Source: Cryptomeria japonica
Taxonomy: Eukaryota; Streptophyta; Pinopsida; Cupressales; Cupressaceae
Direction: 5' to 3'
DNA length: 64,000 nucleotides
Assembly (NCBI RefSeq): GCF_030272615.1
Contig: NC_081415.1
Location: forward strand, 598,861,335-598,925,334
Shown here: in pieces, positions 22,718-33,396 of the stretch
Layout of the letters: each line of letters opens with the position of its first letter
Numbering within the stretch: position 1 is the first letter of the stretch
Position numbers and translations under genes: made by a program
The notes under the pieces: model-generated
The model's input: the letters and a program-made list of their open reading frames with translations, nothing else
Told to the model about the DNA's origin: nothing
Databases searched by the model: none

Positions 22718-23506
22718 TCATACATTCATTCTACAATTTTCAGAGTTATGATCAATCTTGTTGCATTTGGTGCATTGACTGGTGGGAGGATTGATGTTCT
22801 GATAATTCCTAGATCTACATTCATTTTCCCTATGACCATATTTATTACAGTTAAAGCATTTTCCATTGAATTTATAGGTATTAGAGGGTCTTACCAATTT
22901 GCTTTGATCCTGGGTATTTGCAGTACCAGAGCTTTCTCCAACTTCAAATCCAACTCCAAAAGTCTCACCTTTGGGTTTTTGATTTTTCAATAAGGTACCA
23001 AGTTCTTTTGATCTTTTCTTGAATTTTTCTTTGTGTTGATTTGCAGTTTCCAATTCCCTTTCCAAGATCTCTTTTTGTCTCATTAGATCATTCAAGTCAT
23101 TTTGAGTATGCATCAGATCTGTCTTCAACATATCATTTTCATAGCTAAGTCTTGTGTTCTCATTTGTTGCATCACTTAGTCTTCTGGTCAATTCTTCTTC
23201 ATTCTTCTTTCTGTCCTCAATCTCTTTGTAGAATCTCATAGTCATATCCTGCATTTCATTTTTTGTTGTCATGATCTCTTGTTTCAATTTGCCTATCATA
23301 TCATTTAGTGATTCTTTTTCATCATTTTCATTTTGCAATTTTTCACAAAGTTCTCTTCTCTTGTTTCTTGTAACAGTAAGATTTTCTTGAGCTGCCTGAA
23401 TAATGTCCTTAGCTACTTTTAAATCATCTTCTAATTTGATATTTTTCAACTTCTCTGCATCATAGTCAGTAAGAGCTCCTTCAAGTTGCTTCATCATATT
23501 TTCCAT
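22718..23506 (-). CDS. Gag-like coiled-coil protein of element B
   Basis: I start it at ATG 23506 (MENMMKQLEGALTDYDAEKL), the first ATG after the primer site; the frame is open upstream into the LTR but that part is untranslated. Residues about 1-190 are an almost uninterrupted Leu/Lys/Glu coiled coil. About 195-225 is a linker (GVGFEVGESSGTAN). Two knuckles follow: CFNCNKYGHRENEC (complete) and CTKCNKIDHNSENC (Gly before His replaced by Asp). The frame ends at a TGA that probably replaced a codon between knuckles 2 and 3. Autonomous Copia Gag normally has a UBN2 capsid domain first; here it is missing. Likely role is RNA binding and particle assembly with a partner Gag. Confidence 0.7.
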   Translation of the reverse strand: MENMMKQLEGALTDYDAEKLKNIKLEDDLKVAKDIIQAAQENLTVTRNKRRELCEKLQNENDEKESLNDMIGKLKQEIMTTKNEMQDMTMRFYKEIEDRKKNEEELTRRLSDATNENTRLSYENDMLKTDLMHTQNDLNDLMRQKEILERELETANQHKEKFKKRSKELGTLLKNQKPKGETFGVGFEVGESSGTANTQDQSKLVRPSNTYKFNGKCFNCNKYGHRENECRSRNYQNINPPTSQCTKCNKIDHNSENCRMNV

Positions 23507-23563
23507 CTTTATCGGTGTCAAGATCTTCCTCAAGCTGTTAGGCTTCAGAAAATAGAGGACCAG

Positions 23564-23575
23564 GCTCTGATACCA
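23564..23575 (-). other. Primer-binding site of element B
   Basis: The minus strand reads TGGTATCAGAGC, the exact Copia initiator-Met site, two bases from the LTR. Confidence 0.9.
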
Positions 23576-23577
23576 AT

Positions 23578-24093
23578 TGTTAGGGTTCCCATAGATACTG
23601 AGAGAGGGGGGTGAATCAGTATCTGACCGGTAATGAAGTTTTCTTAAAACTGAATATGCAGAATATAAAGTAACAGTATACAGGTATGCAAGAATTAATG
23701 CAAATAATAGAATCAAAAGCATTCACATGAAAAGAACACCATAACACAAGATTTTTAATGAGGAAACCCAGTGTGGGAAAAACCTCAGTGGGATTTGTGA
23801 CCCACAATATTCACTTACTGGCCAATAAGAGAATATTACTTACAATAGGGGCCTTCACATGTAGGAAGGCCAACTGCCTAGAGCTCACTGCTCAATAAGA
23901 AGTCACACTGACTTATAATGAGGATTTACACAAATCCAATATTTTGTACTGCTTTACAATAGCATCTTCAATGCTAGATTCAGTACCGGTTCTTGCTCTA
24001 TTCTTTAACATATACCCTTGAACTACAATTCGCACATTAGGTCTGCCTTATAATTTATTTAATACATTCTATCCATATCCTACAAATGACTAT
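23578..24093 (-). repeat. 5' LTR of element B, truncated by gypsy H
   Basis: It starts TGTTAGGGTTCCC like the 3' LTR and aligns with 17758-18273 almost base for base. The AGATACTGA/TCAGTATCT hairpin (23593-23624) is a perfect 9-base stem. Alignment stops at GACTAT, where TGTAGACAC of gypsy H begins. The remaining 400 bases, including the tandem-repeat region, do not reappear after H. Confidence 0.85.
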
Positions 24094-24778
24094 TGTAGAC
24101 ACTCAAAATTGTCATGTCTAATTAAATAAATATTTATTTATTTAATTAATTCATTTATCCTCTGCTAGCCTTATTTCTCATTTAAATAAATACATTTATT
24201 TATTTAAATTATTCTTTTCCTAAATTAAATAAATATTTTATTTATTTAATTGATCTCATTTCTTCTATTAATTAAATAAATCTTTATTTATTTAATTAAT
24301 TCATTAGTCTTTTTCTACACATGACACATGTCATTCATCTCTTAATTCCTACACTAACTACCTCTTTCATTATTTTATTATTTCTTCTACCTACCCTCTA
24401 ATCCTAGCCGACCTCCATTTCATATAGTGTCTTCTATTTAAGGAGATGCTTCCTTCATTATCAAACCCTAACTACTTCATCAATTGACTACACTACGATC
24501 CTACTTGCAACCACATTCCGTTCTTTGTTGAGCTCTTGTGCACATAAAATCTGAGAGCAAATATATCAAGCAAGATCAATGGAGATAGGAAGAATGGAGA
24601 TCAAAACCCTATTGGACATGTAATGGTATAATCTTTGTGATTTCATTTGATTTGCATTGTCTTAGGTAATCTTCATATGTTATGGTGGATCTTTGTTGTT
24701 GTTAGGCTAGGGTTTGGTGGTTGAATTCATTTAGCCTTTCAATTTTGTTATTATTGTTATCCATTTTCACCATAAACA
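24094..24778 (+). repeat. 5' LTR of gypsy H
   Basis: The LTR starts TGTAGACACTC and ends ATAAACA, 685 bases, followed by a primer site. The first third is rich in AATAAATATTTATTTATTTAATT palindromes. A TATTTAAGG site near 24436 could be the TATA element. No 3' partner is seen in the window. Confidence 0.8.
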
Positions 24779-24781
24779 TTT

Positions 24782-24799
24782 TGGCACGCCCGGTGGGAC
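24782..24799 (+). other. Primer-binding site of gypsy H
   Basis: TGGCACGCCCGGTGGGAC starts three bases after the LTR. It differs by one base from the site at 1025. Confidence 0.7.
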
Positions 24800-26416
24800 T
24801 CTTGTCCCTTTGTATTTAACTTTCTTGTTGCAGATCTTGTGTTTTTGAAGTTGCAGATTGGACATTTTCGACAGCATTTTTTGTTTTTCCATGTCTGCGT
24901 ACATTCAGATCACGTTCTTGATTTTTTGGCATGTCTGCGACAACTTAAATCGCGTCTGTGCTATCGGCAACATTTTGTTTTATAGGTTTACAAAAATCGT
25001 GTTTATTTCATAAGCTGCGTCTGTGAAGTTTTTAGCTGCATCTGCGTTCGGAAATCGTGTTTGTGTCCTAGAGACGCATCTGTGAAAAAGGTAACCACGT
25101 CTGTGTTCGATAGTTTCAAAATTTTGAGATTTTTGATTTGATTCAATTTTTGGATTTTCCGTTTAGGGTTTCAGATCTGGTTTATTTTGAGCTAACATTT
25201 TCAGATCTAGCTAATGAAATTGGTGCAGCTTGTCTTGAAGGCAAAATCGTTTGGTTGAAGGCCCCTATTTCACAAAGTCTTTTGGGTTTTAAAATTTACC
25301 TAACTTGTGTGTTTGTAGGAAGGGGTGATTATTTCAAACAACCCAAACTACTAACAACTTTTTGTTGCAGGTCCTTGGCAAGGGTTTTTTTTTTGGATTT
25401 TATTGTGTGCCTTGTTTTCATAGACTAGCAAACACTTCCATTGGTGCACTAAAATTGAATCATTGTCTTTTGTGTCTTGAGCAATAGGCTCTTTTTGTTT
25501 AATCTATAGAGGGCTTGTCTTCCCGTGTGGTCATTAGGACTACTAGTGAGAAGAGAACGACCCAAGTGGTAGCAAGGAAAACCCACCTCTTCCGAACCAC
25601 TATAAACAAATGTATTCATGGTGAAAACTATGGATAACGTGTGTTGATTAGTTCATACCGACACTATGTCTCCCCATAAACCCGTTTGATCAAATTTATT
25701 TGATCAGTTGTAGGGCGTAACCCCTACCGGCTGGGAGCCTTCTGTATTTACAGAGCTGAAAGTGTCGCATGTATGGCCACACGAGCGGATGCCCTTACTA
25801 GCACCTTTTGTTTTAGAAGACCAAATCCTTCTAGTTGTTGGGGCAGGAGGTCGGACCTCTAGTAGCGGCCCACACACATACGGTTCTTAGTAGAGATACA
25901 AAGTTCACCATAGGGAGTTTTCGTGGGGACTGATGCTTGGCTGACCCAAGAAGTGAGTGCCGAGGGTGGAGCCAGTGAGATCAAGCATCTAAGTATCCAC
26001 TCTGAATAGTGTAGCCTTGGGGGTAAAACCCCATGTGGGATCAACAACTATTGTCTTGGCCAGCCATAAGAATTGTGCTTGACTTATTTTAAACATTCAA
26101 ACATTCAAGACCAAACAACAAAACATTGTGTCTTTTGTGTCTTCAAGTGTATGCAAAACAATTTTTACATCAAACAACACACTTTTCTTGGATTCATTGT
26201 CAGTCTAAACACTTGCAAACATTGAGTCCTCATCAACATTGTGTCCTCTTGTCATGAAAAATAGTCAAACAGTCAGATTTGGTCACAACAAAATGACTTC
26301 ACAGAATTGGAAAAAATTGCACAAATTTTACAGAAAAGCGTCTGTGTCTGTCCTAATCGCGTCTGTGCCGTATAACCACGTCTGTGAAGGGCATAATCAT
26401 GTTTGTGTCCCTAGAA
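24800..26416 (+). other. Leader of gypsy H with dispersed CGTCTGTG motifs
   Basis: This non-coding leader is related to 1043-5210. Short motifs of the form CG(T/C)GTCTGTG or CATGTCTGCG recur about a dozen times in two clusters (about 24890-25110 and 26335-26405). Frames 25138-25428 and 25859-26047 have no recognisable domain. It ends abruptly in TTTACA, where fragment B' begins. Confidence 0.6.
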
Positions 26417-28245
26417 TTTACAGTTTCTACCTTTGTTTGCTCAAAATTTCCAGAAATATATTTACAAAGTGTATCCAACTAGACTACAAAATCTTTGTTG
26501 GCTATATTGCAATTGGGAGCTATTAATTTCAAAACTGGAATTGAATTATCTATCGCTTTATATGCTTGTGAGCTATAATCTGTTATTTTCTTGATAGATT
26601 CGAGCAATACCTCTATCACATTTGATGGTGACCCAATAAACTGAGTGCTGGTGGAGGTTGTTGTGCTGGTATTGACCTCTGGTAGGTCCGTTTGTGTCTC
26701 CATCTCTTTAGGCCCAGTTTTTCCTGCATCATGTCTTACCGGTGGATTCTGTTCTGATGGTTGCTCTATTTATGTTCCAGAATCCATCTTTTTCTCTAAA
26801 TCTGTTGTTGGTTGCTCTTTGTTTCCTGTTACCGGTTGTTCTTTGTTATCAGATTTATCTGTGGTATCCTTATCTGCCACTATGTTGATTTCTTGAGTAT
26901 CAACATTCACAGTATATAGGACTTCAGGATTAGGATTATTATCCTTTGTGTCCATGCTCTCAGTTGCCGGTTGATCTTCTGTAGTTGTTTTTACCGGTGG
27001 AGTATCTAAAGGAGGTGGGGGTAAGTTGTCTCTAATCTTAATACTTGGCAGTCCACCAACTTTACCTTTCCCTTTATCCTTTTGATATACCAGAATGGGC
27101 TTGGGATTCATATATTCTTCTTGTTTTTCCTTTTCAACCAAGAATCTATCACAACCATCTTCTGTTTCAATTGAAACTTCAGTGATTCTACCTGCCATTA
27201 ATGATATATGCTGGTGTGCAGTGGAAAAGACTGTCCGGTTGGCCTGAGCTATCAAGTCATCAATTTCTTTAGGTGTGTTGACCGGATATACTGCAAGTAA
27301 TTTTTCTATTTTAATTTTCTTATCTAACTCAATTACTCCTTGCCTTCTGGCCTCAAGTCTTTTATATAATTCATCTAGAATTTCATTTAGAACTTTCATC
27401 AAAAACATTTTATACATATCCATGTGTAGTATAACACTTTCCTCAACTTGTCCTTTCTCATCCTCTGATAGGGTGTCATAGATTTTCCCTATGTTTTTCA
27501 ATTTTCCTTCCTCTGTGATCTCATTTAGCAATATGTCAAAAGGGGCCAAGTCAGTGTCTGTCTTCTTCTTCTTCTTGGGGATCAGCTTTTTCTTAGGAGG
27601 GGCTTTCTTGACCGGAGACCTTACAGCTTGTTGCTTCTGTCTTGTCCTTCTGGGTGAATGAGTGGATACCAGTGAGGGGTCTCGTTTCCTAACAACTGTT
27701 TTGAAAGTTGTTGGCATGTCTCCTTCTGAGGGGGTATCTACCAGTGATAGATGAGTTTCAGGCTGTTGGGCTGCCAACTCTTCTTCTATTATGCCGGTTT
27801 TCTTTAATACATCATCTTTTAAGGCTTTTGCTTGCCTGGATCCCTTCCTCACAGATGCCTCAACTTTCTTTACTCTCTTTTTAGATTGTATTTGACTTTC
27901 AATGTGCTCAGCACTACCAAATACTTCTTCCTTTGGTTCAGGAGGGGCTTCTAGAAGTGCTTTGGCATAAGTTTCCACTATGTGGTCATCTGTTTCATAC
28001 CCCATCTTTTTAACCCAGACTGTTCTAGGGACGACTGCTTCCATCCAGACCTCATCCTTTTTTATTACAAAACATATATCATCCTTGTACTTGTTGACAA
28101 TTTCTTGTGATAGTCTAATCCTCTTATTCATTCTGACCTTAAGTGCTTGAAAGTACTCATGGATGTTCTTATCTTTGTTTTCACCCATGCTGTTGAATAA
28201 GTCAGACAATTATTTTCCTACCGGTAGGTCAAATCCAAAATCCTT
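26417..28245 (-). pseudogene. Captured fragment of element B ORF2 (B')
   Basis: It aligns colinearly with 19412-21240 of element B. Both segments are 1829 bases long, with only scattered substitutions. It lacks LTRs, Gag and primer site. The frame at 26770-28209 is open from MSDLFNSMGENKDKN and restores the codon that is TAA in B at 21175. It is stopped at 26770 and again near 26480. The left junction shares TTTACA with the leader of H. The right junction falls immediately before the protease active-site codons of gypsy G. It is a fragment moved into gypsy sequence by template switching or illegitimate recombination. Confidence 0.85.
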
Positions 28246-29740
28246 ATAGATGGTGGATTTGGCTTAAACCTTTGTACATACAGGTTAATTAAATAATTGA
28301 GAATCTCTTAAGACTTGGTTGATCCATCTAGAAAGATCACAATAAAGGCCTACAATGATGTAGAAAGAGTTTCAAAAGGCATGATCACATTACCTCTTCA
28401 AGTGGGCTCTGCTATAGTGGAAACAACATACCAAGTCTTGTACCTTGATCTACCATATAATATTCTTCTTGGCCATCCTTGGATCCACTCCATTCAAGTT
28501 GTTCCATCCACCTATCTCCAATGCCTCCAATTCTACTTTAATGGGAGAGAAATCACCATCCCCACTATCCCACAACCCTTCCAATACTATAAACTCCTTG
28601 AAGGGAAGCATCCCTACCATTGCCTACTCAATTCACCCACTCCACCACCCCCATATGATCCTTCAAATATTGCTTCCACCTCATCTCAACTTGAGGTCAA
28701 GGTCAAGATCAATGATAATGGTTGTGGAGAGTATACCCTTTAGAATTCTCTCTATGTAGGTCAATTTCCGCTTTCTCCCAAATCATATGGAAAGAGAAAA
28801 GAAATCAAGAAACAATACAAAACCACCATGAAGTGCAAGAAAACCACTTTCCAATAGTGTGGCCCACTTGATGAAGAAATTTTGGAAACTGATATCACCT
28901 CTTGGTTATGCCGATAGGAAAATGATGAACTAGCAGACATCCCAAAGAAAATGTATCCAATGACATCTGCTATGGTAGACAAGATGGGTTACAAAGGGCT
29001 TGGTCTTGGACTTGAAGAAAAAGGCAAAAATTAACCCATCTCTCCAATCTCTTATAAGCATAATAGGGGCTTCGGTTACTCACCAGTGCTTAAGATCACT
29101 ATCATTGGTGCCCTGATAGAACCTCCTACTGAATTTGAAGACTTTGATGAAAAGGAATTTCATGAAATTCCCTTTGAATACCTTGATGATATATTTGATG
29201 ATGCCTACATAAACACCATCACCCTTGATATCCCTCCCACTCCATCTGAACTCCAACTTGTACATCCTAAACTTATTGATTGGGGCCAACGAACACAACC
29301 TATTCTTGAAATTTGTGTTGATGACAATGCCCTCCTAGCATTACTCAACATACAAGACCTTGAGAACCACACTTCTGTCAATGGGATTCAACTTCATCTA
29401 GAAGCTTACTTTGGTAGTCAGGTCAACTCTCTCAATCGCAAAAATGAAAATAAAAAGAAAAATCAAAAGTCCGCTAGTGAAAACCTCTATGAGACACCTT
29501 CAAACATAGAAAAAGTAAAAATAAAGGATGCATCTTCTAGTGAAAACCTGGATCAAGTGCTAGAAGATGAAGGACTTGACCTCCCTACCATGATTCTCCC
29601 ACATCAATAAATATCCCCTCTACTCATTGAAGAAAGAAACATAATTAATTTGGGAGAAAAAGATGCCCCAAAGAATCTGCTGATAGCCAAGTCTCTAACA
29701 AATCAAGAAAGAAATAATTTCATGAGCTTTTAGATGAGAC
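28246..29740 (+). pseudogene. Gypsy G protease, G-patch and linker
   Basis: It opens at the retropepsin active site read as IDGGFGLNLCT (plant Tat-type D-G-G rather than D-T-G). The protease fold follows: KITIKAYNDV, LPLQVG, VLYLDLPYNILLGHPWI. A linker leads to a G-patch (MGYKGLGLGLEEKG, about 28984-29025), then an acidic region with EYLDDIFDDA and DWGQRTQP before RT. Stops at 28741, 28857, 28915 and 29032 and possible small indels break the frame. The protease would cut the polyprotein in particles. The residues N-terminal to the active site are lost to B'. Confidence 0.75.
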
Positions 29741-30095
29741 AAAAATTAATTTCACCTGGTCGTATGCTGACATGCCAGGACTTGACTCTAACTTGGTAGT
29801 ATATAATCTTGTTGTCCATCTAGATGGAAAACCTATTAAGCAGAAGATACACAAGATGCATCCACAAGTGGCTCTCTTAGTCAAGGCAAAACTTCAAAAA
29901 ATGTTAAATGTTGGTTTCATCAAACCCATAGATTATCCTGAATGAGTTTCAAATATTGTAACTATTGGCAAACCCTTTGGGGGAATCAAAATTTGTACTG
30001 ACTTTAGGTATCTTAATAAAACATGTTTGAAAGATGACTTTCCTCTACCAAATATAAACATGATCGTAGACCTCATAGAAGGACTTGAGATTCTC
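29741..30095 (+). pseudogene. Gypsy G reverse transcriptase, N-terminal part
   Basis: It reads FTWSYADMPGLD, then KPIKQKIHKMHP, VKAKLQKMLNVGFIKPI, GGIKICTDFRYLNK and DDFPLPNINMIVD, the fingers region of plant gypsy RT. A TGA at 29943 replaces the Trp of YPEWVS. It is cut at 30096 by a solo LTR; the same frame resumes at 33397. Confidence 0.85.
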
Positions 30096-33000
30096 TGTAA
30101 TGCTCCGCCAAGAACCCTAAAGGAAAACAACACAACTAGGCAACTAAAGGGTGAAATATTATTTTTTTTAAGATTAAGTGCATTAATTATAACCATTGCA
30201 CATCTAATAACACAACAAAAGACTAACACATGATTTCCTAAGGGTTACCAATGAAGATTAATCATAGATTATATTAACACCATGGTTAATCCAATTGTCC
30301 ATTTAATTAGATAAATTAAATGCTTAAGTTTAAAACTACACATACATCCAAATTCCATAATGAAAGAATCAAGTATTCCAATGCATTCAATTTTCCATAA
30401 ATCATTTATACATAAGATCAAAGAAACTAAATTAACATATATTCCACTGACATAATATTACAATATCCATAAATACATGGCTTCCAATAATACCTCGGAT
30501 TACAAAGTTACAATATCAAGGTTACATAAAAGTTTGATACAATGACTACAAGATCTCAACTGAACAATGATCATGAACATGAGTTGGTACATGAACCACG
30601 AACCAAGAACACCAGTGAAGCCTTTCCTTGCTTGAAGATACAATCCAAAACATCTAATGGGAAGTGGCACTACCACCCGACCATGTGATCCCAAAATGGA
30701 ACCACCCCACCGTGCTAGGAGATAGTAGAAAACCCTCAAGCAAGCAAAGTAAGACAAGTACAAAAGAACTACAAGACTCTGCAAACATCCATGTGACTCA
30801 AGTCACAAAACACTAGTGACTCTAAGGAGAGAGTGTCATCACATAACTTGATGGTTACCATGGTAGGCCTCCTAGGTCTTGGCTCTCTGTTTTGGTAACC
30901 TCTCTCGGCTTCCGGCTCCAACTAAGTCTCATGTGGACCCTACCAATCCTTTCATGAAGACAAGGTGGTAAGTTTGCCATTCCAGGCCTTCTCACAACAT
31001 TATGAGCCCTGTACAAGCACTCACCTATGCACGAGGTACATTATCTTAATTAATATTTATTCCACTCCCCCCAATATATTATTAGGTTATCACTTTTTAA
31101 CTGACTTTCAACGGGTTATCCTATCATCCACTTCAGGCACGACCCCCACGTGAAAGCCACTCTCTCTCATAGGACACTAACAAGAAGGGTCTCTCTACGA
31201 GAACTCTATGGTGAAACAGACAGCCATAACTAATTCTGATAAATCATAGGTGAAGGATGCACAATCACTAACCCAAGATTGACCATTTGGACAAAACACA
31301 CAATGGCTCACATCAATAAGGTTATACAACACTTGACCAAGGAGATATAATAACATAGAACACAATGACAACTCAACCAGAATTGCAACGTAATTAAGCT
31401 TGACTACAAACACCATTTACACAAGATCCTAATACAGGCAATCTTTCCTTAAAACAACCAAAAGCATAAATAACTTGGAATTAAAGATTTTCCAGAAGAT
31501 AAGAATCACAACTATATTAATACAAATAAATCAATTTTATCAGTTGTCCAATAAGGTTCAAATCAAGCACATAAAAATTAACCCCCTAATTATATAATCA
31601 TGATTAATTTTCAATTAAATCCGATTAGCTTATACCAATAATCTAAATTAAATTTCATATTAAAAATATATATATCAATATAATAAAATTACATAAATAT
31701 ATATATACTTATCGAATATAATATCATATAATTATATCACATTAAAAATATATAATAAAATAAAAATTCAATTTTACAATAACTTTTTTATTTCCAAAAT
31801 AACACAATAAACTAATTTAATCAAATAAATTTAATTGATAATTAAATTTATTTCTAAAGCAAATCAACAATTTCACAGAGAAACAATTATCAAAAAGACT
31901 ATCATAGCCAATATCGGAACAAATCAAACAAGAGGGATTGCTTCCTCTGGTAAATTCCATACTTCCCAAATCTTGCAATTTTCCATGCACAATAAAAATC
32001 TTGGCCAAATTGTCATTATCTCAATTTTCTAAAAATGTAATCCACAAACAATTAGGAAATAATTTCTCTTCATAATCTAGAATTTAACTTCAAAAATGGA
32101 CTTTAGCCCAAGAACAAAATAAATCAGACAGGATATGACAAACATCTTAACACACACATCATTCAGAAGATAGAAGGAATAGAAATATTTTCTTTAAATC
32201 AATCAATCAACAGAAGCCACCCAACCTGGTATAGCTTTCCTGGAAGAAATTTGTAGCAGAGAACCAATCCTTCAACTAGCTTCCAAATAAATTTCTTCAC
32301 CTAAAAACCCTGACCCGTTTCCTATGTATCTTAAAATAATGACCTATTCCCCTTTTAAAACTAAAATTCTAGGTTGAATATCTTTTTCCCCAAAAACCTA
32401 AATTTAGAATAAAAGCAATTTTATTTTCTTTTCTAATATTCTAATCAAGGATAAGTTAACATGCAATAATTAAAAATTATTTTTCTTTCTTTTCTTTTCT
32501 CATGCAACTCTAATTAATTTTCCAAAGAAATAAATTAAAGCAATACTATAATTCTAATTAATATTTGTATTCATTTATTTAATTATTCTTTTATTCTATT
32601 TAAAATTCTAGGAAACAATAAATGCAATTAATCCAATTTATTTTTCCATTAAAATTTAAATAATTATATTTCTAAAATCATGCAACTTGCAACTTAATTT
32701 ATAATCTCAATGCATACCTAATTCAACTATGAGATAACTCCATAAACTTAATTAATTAATCAAATCCACTAAAACACACAAACTGAACAAATCTCAAGCA
32801 AGTACTCATAAAAAGATCAAACAACAAAATACGAAGGCTGAACTAATTGATAGGACGACCAACTGACGACACTCACATGAGTGTAACTGAGTAAAATAGG
32901 GTCAACTACTATCTCCTCCACTTCCATTAGAAAATATAAGGCACACTCAAACCTGTGAAGCCAGGTGGAGACGATACCCCATACCTACTCAGTACTTGTA

Positions 33001-33391
33001 CCTGCAATATCCTACATCACTAAACCACACATGCATATATACAATATAGAAAACATGGCAAACACACCGATGAAGGAGAATCGCGACATTCCCTATCTCA
33101 CTGAAATGAGTGAAGGAAAATCATCCCCTTCCATCCAATACACTCGCAGACATACAACATATAATTACACATTGCATAGATAAAGTAAAGTGTCAATACA
33201 TAGCAATAATCCATAAAATGTCATAATTCACAAGTACTAAAATATTGCAAATAAACTATGCATCTCATATCCAAAGAAAGCATGAAATAATGTCATAAAA
33301 GTCTGAATAACACATCATGGTAATGTATCCACTGAAAGTAAACAATAATAAAATATGAGTCTAATAAGTTCAAACGAGTAGGGGTACTACA
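30096..33391 (-). mobile_element. Large solo LTR (3.3 kb) with perfect target duplication
   Basis: The unit runs TGTAATGCTCCGCC...GGGGTACTACA and is flanked by TTCTC on both sides (30091-30095 and 33392-33396). Excising it and one duplication copy restores the RT reading frame of G (GLEIL joined to SLPNG...YNQIRIAEEAQHKT). Orientation is taken from TGTAGTACCCC as the likely LTR start on the minus strand, which is uncertain. No primer site, coding domain or internal second LTR was found. AT-rich stretches at 31620-31790 and 32380-32760 belong to it. Confidence 0.75.
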
Positions 33392-33396
33392 TTCTC

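Larger units (their letters stand above)
17758..24093 (-). mobile_element. Element B: non-autonomous Copia-primed LTR element with Gag-like protein and long ORF2
   Basis: The left LTR (17758-18674) is the 3' LTR. The primer site at 23564-23575 and the right LTR from 23578 show minus orientation. The right LTR is cut at 24093 by gypsy H. Between the LTRs are only ORF2 and Gag, with no protease, integrase or RT. Gene order matches element A. The left LTR is about 917 bases, so about 400 bases of the right one are missing. The flank TCTAT (17753-17757) has no visible partner because the right end is lost. Confidence 0.85.

Noticed and set aside
30096-33391. Helitron or DNA transposon
   Set aside because: TG...CA ends with a 5-base duplication fit an LTR; no TC/CTRR ends, no terminal inverted repeats and no transposase.
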